DNA from: Metaruminococcus_A sp964607135
GTDB taxonomy: Bacteria; Bacillota; Clostridia; Oscillospirales; Ruminococcaceae
Reading direction: 5' to 3'
Length of the DNA stretch: 6,520 nucleotides
Assembly (NCBI GenBank): GCA_964607135.1
Contig: CAZSIV010000073.1
Coordinates: 1-6,520, forward strand
The translations under genes and the position numbers were made by a program. The notes beneath the pieces are model-generated. The model had not been told where the DNA came from and did no database searches. It saw only the letters and a program-made list of their open reading frames with translations. How positions within the stretch are numbered: the stretch's first letter is position 1; each line of letters starts with the position of its first letter. This document shows positions 1 through 4,845 of the stretch, one piece after another.

Positions 1-1
1 C

Positions 2-82
2 ATTGTACCATCTAGGCTGACGGGTCTTCAACTTTCATTTAACTTTACAGTACGGGCGAAAAAGAAAGGAGACGGATCATGA
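2..82 (+). CDS. Possible 3' end of an upstream gene (partial)
   Basis: One forward frame is open from the window edge to a TGA at 80-82, and its last residues read TVRAKKKGDGS. The stop overlaps the ATG of the RepA-like gene as ATGA, an arrangement typical of translationally coupled genes, which is the main reason to list it. About 26 open codons can easily arise by chance and no family is recognisable. The stretch could equally be the leader of the next gene. Confidence 0.3.
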   Translation: MVPSRLTGLQLSFNFTVRAKKKGDGS

Positions 83-1092
83 AAACAGAAAAAATCGAAA
101 CCATCGACGGCAGGTCTTTAATGGATATGAAGCTGCCGCCCATCCGCTTTGTGGTGGACAGGCTGCTGCCACAGGGCCTGCACATCCTTGCCGGCGCGGC
201 AAAGACAGGGAAATCGTGGCTTCTGCTTCTGCTCTCATTTAAGGTGGCACAGGGCGAACCCTTCTGGGACCTGACCACAGAAAAAGGAACCGTGCTCTCC
301 CTCTGCCTCGAGGACAGTCTGGCGCGCATCCAGCAGCGGCTGTCCGAGCTGACCGAGGAAGCGCCGTCCAGCCTGCACTTCGCCACCCTTACCAAAACTC
401 TGTCCGACGGGCTGCTGGAGCAGATCGAGCAGTTCATCACCGAGCATCCCGGTACCAATCTCGTTATCATCGACACACTGCAAAAGGTACGCGCCAACAT
501 CATGGACGCCAACCCTTACGCCGCCGACTACAAGGACATCGGCCTGCTGAAAGCGCTGGCCGACAAGCACCGCGTCGCCATCATCGTGGTGCAGCACCTG
601 CGCAAGCAGTTCGACAGCGATCCCCACGCCATGGTCACCGGCTCCACCGGCCTGCTGGGCGCAGCGGACGGCAGTTATGTTTTGAAGCGCGAGAATGTGG
701 GCGACCGGGACGCCAAGCTGTATATCAAGGGCCGGGATATCGAGGAACAGATTTTGAACATCCGCCGGGACGAGGAGAGTAACGAGTGGCTGTTTCTCTC
801 CAGCGACACGCCAATGAACGATTCTATGAAAAGCGATCCGGTCTTCCCGCTGCTGATGGACTACCTGCGCAGGGAGGGCGGCTTCACAGGGACGGCCTCA
901 GAACTGGCAGAACGGATCGGCGGCGGAGTTAAGGGTAACATGTTGTCACGGAAGCTGAACAAGTATCATATGGAGCTTAAACGGGCCGGGATTGCGTTTT
1001 CAAAATCCCGTTCGGGCGAGCGTCGGGAGTTGCGGCTCGTATACACATCCGATGACGCAAGTGACGGTATGACGGTTGCGGACGGGAGTTGA
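79..1092 (+). CDS. RepA-like AAA/RecA-fold P-loop ATPase (plasmid or ICE replication helicase type)
   Basis: This 337-residue protein resembles the RecA-fold ATPases (AAA_25 / RSF1010 RepA-like) of plasmids, prophages and integrative elements, which are thought to act as hexameric replicative helicases or loaders. A Walker A motif GAAKTGKS lies at residues 39-46. LED at 77-79 gives the probable catalytic glutamate E78, and Walker B LVIID is at 128-132. VVQHLRK near 170-176 sits where the family has its conserved polar/His sensor motif. Residues about 255-322 look like a winged-helix DNA-binding domain. The ATG at 79 has an AAAGGAG ribosome binding site at 65-71 with 7-nt spacing. The C-terminal tail (SDDASDGMTVADGS) is low complexity because its codons coincide with a TGACG motif array that continues beyond the stop. 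A replication role is inferred from family and context; a regulatory or recombination ATPase is the alternative. Confidence 0.85.
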   Translation: MKTEKIETIDGRSLMDMKLPPIRFVVDRLLPQGLHILAGAAKTGKSWLLLLLSFKVAQGEPFWDLTTEKGTVLSLCLEDSLARIQQRLSELTEEAPSSLHFATLTKTLSDGLLEQIEQFITEHPGTNLVIIDTLQKVRANIMDANPYAADYKDIGLLKALADKHRVAIIVVQHLRKQFDSDPHAMVTGSTGLLGAADGSYVLKRENVGDRDAKLYIKGRDIEEQILNIRRDEESNEWLFLSSDTPMNDSMKSDPVFPLLMDYLRREGGFTGTASELAERIGGGVKGNMLSRKLNKYHMELKRAGIAFSKSRSGERRELRLVYTSDDASDGMTVADGS

Positions 1093-1200
1093 CGGGATCG
1101 TCAGAACGGTGAAACCCTTTGGTACAACTGTGTTCCGCACTATGACGGTTGGAAAAGGAGACCGCTTTCAAAACTATCGTCACCACCGTCACTGCGTCAC
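1053..1200. repeat. Iteron-like TGACG motif cluster with inverted symmetry
   Basis: Three direct TGACG motifs start at 1053, 1062 and 1070 (steps of 9 and 8 bp). Three copies in the opposite orientation (CGTCA) start at 1178, 1187 and 1195 (again steps of 9 and 8). Further copies lie between: TGACGGG at 1090, CGTCA at 1099 and TGACGGT at 1143. The 11-mer TATGACGGTTG occurs twice, at 1068-1078 and 1141-1151. The left triplet lies inside the last codons of the RepA-like gene and the right one is non-coding. Multiple sites at near-helical or sub-helical spacing beside a replication ATPase suggest initiator binding sites or an origin; an operator cluster is the alternative. The repeats are seen directly and the function is inferred. 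Confidence 0.6.
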
Positions 1201-1233
1201 ACAGCTGGAAGGATTGGCGGAGCTTCAAAGCTT

Positions 1234-1254
1234 CCCGGTACGGATCGGGTTTTT
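1234..1254 (+). terminator. Weak rho-independent terminator candidate after the RepA-like gene
   Basis: CCCGGT (1234-1239) can pair with ATCGGG (1244-1249), including one G-U pair, around the loop ACGG, and five T residues follow at 1250-1254. The stem is short, so efficiency is uncertain, but it is the first hairpin plus T-run downstream of the stop at 1092. Confidence 0.45.
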
Positions 1255-1594
1255 ACCTTCGTAAGCGCAGTGCGTTCCGGGCTTTTTGAGAAGTGAAAAC
1301 GGCGGGCAGGGTACCGACACCTCTGCCGCAGAGGAGCACTCAAACAACGGCGCTGTCGCCGCGTTTCGGCTGCGAAGACCAGCGGGTAGGGGTAAACCCC
1401 ACCGCACAAAAACAAGCCCCGATTTGGGGCGGTTTCGCCGAAACAGCCGAATGGGAAAACGCCGTCGGAAACCGCGTGGCTGCGGGGGAAAACGGCCGTA
1501 TTCTGCTTTTTTGCCGTTTATCCAAAATTAGGACGTTTTGTGTTTCAAGTTTGAAGCTGTTAGATTTCAGCGACATGATAGAACGGAGGAAACG
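1255..1594. other. Non-coding, hairpin-rich region upstream of mobC: candidate oriT
   Basis: No convincing gene is seen here; the short open frames lack ribosome binding sites and family features. Several dyads cluster. CGGCG/CGCCG lies around 1348-1361. At 1382-1405 an interrupted stem pairs GCGG and GGGGT with ACCCC and CCGC. GCCCC/GGGGC spans 1416-1430, and GTTTC/GAAAC spans 1432-1444. Near-repeats of GGGAAAACG follow at 1453 and 1486. A cluster of inverted repeats just upstream of a MobC gene is the usual setting of an origin of transfer, since MobC-type proteins bind there with the relaxase. No nick-site consensus was recognised with certainty, so oriT is an inference from position and structure. 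Confidence 0.4.
1404..1430 (-). terminator. Minus-strand hairpin followed by a T-run
   Basis: Read on the minus strand, GCCCC and GGGGC (1430-1416) form a 5-bp stem around AAATC, followed by TTGTTTTTGTG (1415-1405). This is a small rho-independent-type signal. There is no minus-strand gene beside it to terminate, so it may block antisense transcription or be part of the candidate oriT structure. Confidence 0.3.
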
Positions 1595-1909
1595 ATGAAC
1601 AACAGAAAACGAACCGCGACCCTTACCATCCGCCTGACCGAATTGGAAAAGGCGGCCCTGCGTCGTAAGGCCGCGCGGGCAAAGATGAGCCTCACGGATT
1701 TCGTTGCCTCGTCGGCCCTGCGGGCAGAGCTGGACGCGGCAGAAAATATAAAGCCGCTGCTCGCGGAGCTGGGGCGCATCGGCCGCGCGCTCGACCGGTT
1801 GGTCGAAGGGAACACCAGCGACGCCTTATCCTCGGCAGAGTTACAGGAAATGATCGATCTGCAACAGGGGATTTACCGCGGGGTGTGCCGGATCGCCAGA
1901 GATGCTTAA
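1595..1909 (+). CDS. mobC: MobC-like plasmid mobilization relaxosome accessory protein
   Basis: The protein has 104 residues from the ATG at 1595, which is chosen because GGAGGA at 1585-1590 gives a 4-nt spacing; the frame is open further upstream but without a ribosome binding site. Residues about 7-45 (TLTIRLTELEKAALRRKA and SLTDFVASSAL) form a ribbon-helix-helix-like DNA-binding segment. The central PLLAELGRIGRALDRL is the MobC family signature, usually LL.ELGRIGNNLNQL. Length and the helical C-terminus ending in YRGVCRIARD fit the family. MobC proteins help the relaxase melt and nick oriT. In most elements the relaxase gene overlaps or directly follows mobC, but here a stop at 1907-1909 is followed by about 300 bp without a gene, so this may be an orphan accessory factor or a remnant of a deleted module. 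Confidence 0.8.
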   Translation: MNNRKRTATLTIRLTELEKAALRRKAARAKMSLTDFVASSALRAELDAAENIKPLLAELGRIGRALDRLVEGNTSDALSSAELQEMIDLQQGIYRGVCRIARDA

Positions 1910-1967
1910 GGGCGGACGTAGACGGCGATTGCGTGCAAGAGGCTGATCGAGATTGAAGCAGGAGAAA

Positions 1968-1994
1968 GCAAAGGCGTCGTGCCGACGCCTTTGC
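1968..1994. repeat. Perfect 12-bp inverted repeat (hairpin) with a 3-nt loop
   Basis: GCAAAGGCGTCG at 1968-1979 pairs fully with CGACGCCTTTGC at 1983-1994 around the loop TGC. No T-run follows on the plus strand, and the minus strand continues with TTTCTCC, so it is not a textbook terminator. It could still end mobC transcription, protect the mRNA 3' end, or be a protein or recombination site. Confidence 0.7.
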
Positions 1995-2081
1995 GGACCA
2001 CATCGTCCGGCAGAGCCGGCCGAAAACCGCAGCGTTGCGGGCTTCTTGGCGCTTTTCCCCTCGGCGAAAAGTGTGGGTCGA

Positions 2082-2190
2082 TTCGGTGCCGTGAGAACGC
2101 TGTTGGTGTCAGGTTCGGTGCCGTAAAATATGGGGAAGGGCGGGAATGCGCCGCTTCGTATCAAAAAACTAGGGGTTGCACGTTGGTGTC
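2082..2190 (+). promoter_or_regulatory. Direct repeats and weak promoter upstream of the RHH gene: possible operator
   Basis: TTCGGTGCCGT occurs at 2082-2092 and again at 2114-2124, 32 bp apart. The related GTTGGTGTC occurs at 2102-2110 and 2182-2190, so four GGTGYC cores precede the gene. TAAAAT at 2124-2129 could be a -10 box with a poor -35 (TTGGTG, 2103-2108, 15 bp away), which would place the repeats on the promoter. Ribbon-helix-helix proteins commonly bind tandem direct repeats and autoregulate, so an operator for the downstream gene is a reasonable but unproven reading. Confidence 0.4.
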
Positions 2191-2211
2191 GCCCGGAAAA
2201 CGAGGTGAATT

Positions 2212-2625
2212 ATGGATTCAGCAGACAAACAAAGAATCAGCATTTATATGGATCGGGAATTGGTGAAACAGGCCGACCGCTATCAGGCAGAGGCCGGCTG
2301 CTATTCCAGAAATGATTTTGTTACAGCGGCCATCCGGCATTATATTGCCGCGCTCAAGCTGCAGGAAAACGACGATGTTTTCTGTGAAAAGCTGGCGTCC
2401 GCCATCAACACAGTCATGGAAAAACAGACCATTCAAATCTCCAAAGGGCTGTTCCGTTACGCGGTGGAACTGGAAATTATCATGCGGATGATGGCCGAGA
2501 GCGGCAAATTTGATCCAGAAACATTGACTGCTTTCCGCCGTGAGGCAGTCAACAATGTGCGCCGGACGAGAGGGAAGGTCCGATTGGACAGCTACTTCAA
2601 CCGGAAAGATACGGACTCTCTCTGA
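2212..2625 (+). CDS. Ribbon-helix-helix (CopG/MetJ-type) DNA-binding protein of integrative elements
   Basis: The protein has 137 residues. The N-terminus (residues 6-48) has the RHH pattern: a beta strand RISIYMDRELV, a first helix through about residue 28, then SRNDFVTAAIRHYI as the second helix. Residues 55-137 are a mostly helical domain (KGLFRYAVELEIIMRMMAE, then AVNNVRRTRGKV) like that of a family of unnamed ICE proteins in Firmicutes. It has no catalytic motif. The ATG at 2212 has GAGGTG at 2202-2207 with 4-nt spacing. The gene precedes the excisionase and integrase genes in the same direction, with a 52-bp gap. A role as transcriptional repressor of the module or as a relaxosome/partition-type DNA-binding factor is inferred; the repeats just upstream are its most obvious target. 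Confidence 0.7.
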   Translation: MDSADKQRISIYMDRELVKQADRYQAEAGCYSRNDFVTAAIRHYIAALKLQENDDVFCEKLASAINTVMEKQTIQISKGLFRYAVELEIIMRMMAESGKFDPETLTAFRREAVNNVRRTRGKVRLDSYFNRKDTDSL

Positions 2626-2677
2626 GAGGCTTACAGACCTAACAAAACAAATTTTTTATCAGCAGGAGGCAAAAAGC

Positions 2678-3046
2678 TTGAATAAAAAAGAGATTGAAAA
2701 GCAATTGAAAGACTACCCGGCGGCGCTGACCGTGAAGGAAGCCGCTGAAATTCTGCGCGTCAGCACCAAACTCATTTACCGGATGATCAAAGAAAAGACG
2801 CTGCCCGCCACCAAGATCGGGCGGGAAAAACGGATTGCCAAGTGTCATTTGATCAGCTATCTTCGGGCAAAAGAGCAGCCGGCTTCGAACCCCAAATGTG
2901 TTCTTTCTGATAACAGTCCGCAAAGTCGCTGGACTTCCGCCACGCTGTGTGATATGTATGTTCCTGCCAAAAAGGTCGCGGACGGCGATGGAACCGTCAA
3001 ATATCTGGCGACAAGGCGGAAAGGACTGATAAAATGGCAGGCATGA
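2678..3046 (+). CDS. xis: Excisionase-family helix-turn-helix protein
   Basis: This 122-residue protein starts at a TTG (2678), chosen because AGGAGG at 2664-2669 sits 8 nt upstream. The frame is open back to an ATG at 2540, but that start would overlap the RHH gene by about 86 bp without a comparable site. Residues about 15-63 are a MerR/excisionase HTH (LTVKEAAEILRVSTKLIYRM, then LPATKIGREKRI and HLISYL), the domain that binds att-site DNA and bends it for excision, or controls int. The remaining 55 residues are an unrecognised basic tail, long for this class. The gene overlaps the integrase gene by 13 bp and the stop forms ATGA with the integrase's second in-frame ATG at 3043, so coupled expression is likely. 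It could be a transcription regulator rather than a true recombination directionality factor. Confidence 0.7.
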   Translation: MNKKEIEKQLKDYPAALTVKEAAEILRVSTKLIYRMIKEKTLPATKIGREKRIAKCHLISYLRAKEQPASNPKCVLSDNSPQSRWTSATLCDMYVPAKKVADGDGTVKYLATRRKGLIKWQA

Positions 3047-4236
3047 AATCGCAGCTGACCTACAGCGTACAGGAAAAGAAGGAGCGCCTCTACGCGGTCA
3101 TTCAGTACAAGCTGGATGGCAGGCGCGAGACCAAATGGCGGGCGTTAGGACTCCCAGTCGGCGCGCAGAAAAGCAAAATCACCAAGGCCTCCCGGGAGGT
3201 GGTCAACCGCTTCGAGGCGGAGCTGGCGGAAGAAATCGAGCGGCGGAAACGCCCTCCGGCCGACATTACGGTGTTCGAGTATATGGTCTCGTGGCTGAAC
3301 GCCGCCAAGCAGAACCTCCAGCTCAACACCTACAACAGCTACCACACCATGGTTTACGGTCGGATCAAACGGTACTTCGAGCCCAAGGACATCACAGTCG
3401 GGAGCCTCGCGCCGCAGGAAATCGAACGCTTCTACGCCACGATTTACGAAAGCGGCGCGGTGGGAAATACGGTCATCCATTACCACGCGGTGCTCCGCAA
3501 GGCCTTCCAGCAGGCGTACAAGAATGGGCTGATCGACGCGAATCCCTTTGACCGGATCGAGCGCCCCAAGAAAAACAAGTTCCACGGTGAGAACTACTCG
3601 GAGGATGAATGGCTGACCCTGCTCAAGCTGTCGCGGGGCGACGACATCTATCCGGCCATCATGCTGGCCGGATGCCTCGGCCTGCGGCGCAGCAAGGCGC
3701 TGGGGGTGCGGTGGTCGCGGATCGACTGGGAACGGAAGACCGTCCTGCTGGATACCAAGATCGTAGAGTACACCGAAGATCATAAAAAAGTCGCCCTGCC
3801 GGTGGAGGAAATGAGAAACCAGTCCAGCCGACGTACCCTCCCGCTGCCGCCTATGCTCATCGAGATGCTGGAGGAAGAAAAGGCAAAACAGGAGTTGTAC
3901 CGCAAGATGTTCAAGGGCTCCTACAACCGGAAATTTGACGATTACGTCTGCGTCAACCAACTGGGGGAGTTGATGATGCCGTCGTATGTGACCAGCCACT
4001 TTGGGGATCTGCTGAAAAAGATGGGACTGCGGAAAATCCGTTTCCACGATCTGCGGCACACCTTCGCCAGTATTCTCATCAACAACGACGTGCCGCTGAT
4101 CAACGTTTCCAACTTCCTCGGTCACTCCGATATCTCCACCACGGCCAATATCTATGCCCACCTCGACAAGGCCAGCAAAGTGGAAAGCGCCAACATTATC
4201 GCTGGCATCTTCGAAACCGGCATAGCGAAAAAATGA
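3034..4236 (+). CDS. int: Tyrosine-type site-specific integrase (Tn916/phage integrase class)
   Basis: The protein has 400 residues, normal for ICE integrases. Residues 5-75 are an AP2-like/arm-binding N-terminal region (YSVQEKKERLYAVIQYKLDG, then KTKW-like RETKW). Residues 76-175 are the SAM-like core-binding domain. The catalytic domain starts at about 185: R218 in GLRRSKALG, a plausible catalytic K242 (24 residues after R218, as in XerD), H338 and R341 in HDLRH, H364 in LGHSD, and nucleophile Y374 in ANIYAH. It would join element and chromosomal att sites and, with an excisionase, excise the element. The start at 3034 has AAGGA upstream at 3021-3025; the ATG at 3043 overlapping the xis stop is an alternative. 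The position after R218 normally held by glutamate is lysine (K221). All six catalytic positions look intact. Confidence 0.92.
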   Translation: MAGMKSQLTYSVQEKKERLYAVIQYKLDGRRETKWRALGLPVGAQKSKITKASREVVNRFEAELAEEIERRKRPPADITVFEYMVSWLNAAKQNLQLNTYNSYHTMVYGRIKRYFEPKDITVGSLAPQEIERFYATIYESGAVGNTVIHYHAVLRKAFQQAYKNGLIDANPFDRIERPKKNKFHGENYSEDEWLTLLKLSRGDDIYPAIMLAGCLGLRRSKALGVRWSRIDWERKTVLLDTKIVEYTEDHKKVALPVEEMRNQSSRRTLPLPPMLIEMLEEEKAKQELYRKMFKGSYNRKFDDYVCVNQLGELMMPSYVTSHFGDLLKKMGLRKIRFHDLRHTFASILINNDVPLINVSNFLGHSDISTTANIYAHLDKASKVESANIIAGIFETGIAKK

Positions 4237-4268
4237 GGCGGCCCGCGTGGGCCGCCTTACATATTTTT
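4236..4268 (+). terminator. Hairpin terminator/attenuator after int
   Basis: AGGCGGCCC (4236-4244) and GGGCCGCCT (4249-4257) form a perfect 9-bp GC-rich stem around GCGT, beginning at the last base of the int stop codon. An imperfect T-rich tail (TACATATTTTTA) follows. Because the next gene starts at 4282 in the same direction, this may act as an attenuator that lowers downstream expression. Confidence 0.7.
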
Positions 4269-4281
4269 ATAGGGTGATTTT

Positions 4282-4800
4282 ATGAAAGACTACATGAGCG
4301 GGGATAAGCTGTACCGATTCTTACATATCTCCAAGCGCAAAATGAAATACCTGCTGGAGAATGGGTATATCCCACACCAAAACACGGGACACGCAACGCA
4401 TAAGTATCGGGTGCTTGTAGAGGATGCAGAAAAATTCAAATTCCGTATGGATAATGAGGTAGGTTTCCTTGCCGAATTAAACGGTATGTTTTCAAACCGT
4501 ACCGAATGGCATCCGATACCGTTGATTGAGGTGACAGAGGAAAACTGCAATGCCTTCCGTCAGTGGCTTGAGAAAGAGTGGGCAGAGTTGCCCGAGGCTT
4601 TGCCCACACAAACAGCGGCGGTACTCGTCGGACATAATCCACAACTTATAAAAGAAACTGTACTGCACGGAATTAAAATCGGTGCAGTACAGTACATACC
4701 TAAAACGGAGTTTATCGCCTATGCGGCTTCACCGGAGAAGTTAGAGAAGCCGACAAGCGATGTATATCGGGAGTTGATACGCAGGTTTAAAACGAAATAA
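4282..4800 (+). CDS. Hypothetical protein with two HTH-like segments, downstream of int
   Basis: I do not recognise a named family for this 172-residue protein. Residues about 7-52 (GDKLYRFLHISKRKMKYLLE, then HKYRVLVEDAEKF) look like a MerR/excisionase winged HTH that includes the basic wing. Residues 108-150 (TQTAAVLVGHNPQLIKETVL, then GAVQYIPKTEFIAYA) look like a second, divergent copy of the same fold, joined by a charged linker with WLEKEW. Such an arrangement could bind two sites or a long dyad. The ATG at 4282 has AGGGTG at 4271-4276 with 5-nt spacing. It lies 46 bp after int, behind the int hairpin. It may be a second excisionase-like factor or regulator of element mobility. Its composition is lower in GC than int, and a 12-bp inverted repeat lies inside its coding sequence. 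Confidence 0.65.
   Translation: MKDYMSGDKLYRFLHISKRKMKYLLENGYIPHQNTGHATHKYRVLVEDAEKFKFRMDNEVGFLAELNGMFSNRTEWHPIPLIEVTEENCNAFRQWLEKEWAELPEALPTQTAAVLVGHNPQLIKETVLHGIKIGAVQYIPKTEFIAYAASPEKLEKPTSDVYRELIRRFKTK
4657..4693. repeat. 12-bp perfect inverted repeat inside the double-HTH gene
   Basis: ACTGTACTGCAC at 4657-4668 is the exact reverse complement of GTGCAGTACAGT at 4682-4693, with a 13-bp spacer. It encodes part of the second HTH-like segment. It may be a coincidence of codons, an mRNA hairpin, or a binding dyad for the encoded protein. Confidence 0.6.
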
Positions 4801-4827
4801 AAGATGAGCATAATATTATCAAGTTCC

Positions 4828-4840
4828 TAAACACTTATGG
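4828..4840 (+). repeat. Left copy of a 13-bp direct repeat flanking the ATPase gene
   Basis: TAAACACTTATGG here matches TATACACTTATGG at 6409-6421 in 12 of 13 positions, with the last 10 identical. It lies 5 bp beyond the stop codon of the minus-strand ATPase gene. It may be a recombination scar or an integrase arm site, or chance in AT-rich DNA. Confidence 0.4.
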
Positions 4841-4845
4841 GAATT

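Larger units (their letters stand above)
1910..2211. other. Non-coding gap where a relaxase gene would be expected
   Basis: No credible gene is seen between mobC and the ribbon-helix-helix gene. A start overlapping the mobC stop (1902) encodes only 14 residues, rich in arginine. The stretch holds the long hairpin at 1968-1994, a CCGGC/GCCGG hairpin at 2007-2019, a CTTTTC/GAAAAG dyad at 2052-2071, and repeated GGTGYC motifs from 2082 to 2190. It is best read as a regulatory leader plus a possible deletion scar. Confidence 0.5.

Noticed and set aside
45..627. Minus-strand open frames across the RepA-like gene
   Set aside because: They are antisense to a gene with clear Walker motifs and lack ribosome binding sites and family features.
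1197..1576. Several short overlapping frames on both strands between repA and mobC
   Set aside because: They overlap each other in a GC-rich hairpin region, have no good start sites and contain low-complexity Arg/Pro-rich translations; the region is better read as non-coding.
1979..2315. Plus-strand frames running into the RHH gene
   Set aside because: They are out of frame with the well-supported RHH protein and cross hairpins and repeats with no domain content.
2540..2677. N-terminal extension of the excisionase to the ATG at 2540
   Set aside because: It would overlap the RHH gene by about 86 bp with no comparable ribosome binding site, while AGGAGG at 2664-2669 points to the TTG at 2678.
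3145..4161. Long minus-strand open frame of 338 codons
   Set aside because: It is antisense to the integrase, which has all its catalytic residues, and its translation has no recognisable domain; it results from the GC-rich codons of int.
4810..4819. ATAATATTAT palindrome as a terminator between the convergent genes
   Set aside because: It is a short, pure A-T dyad without a stable stem or T-run, common by chance in AT-rich sequence.
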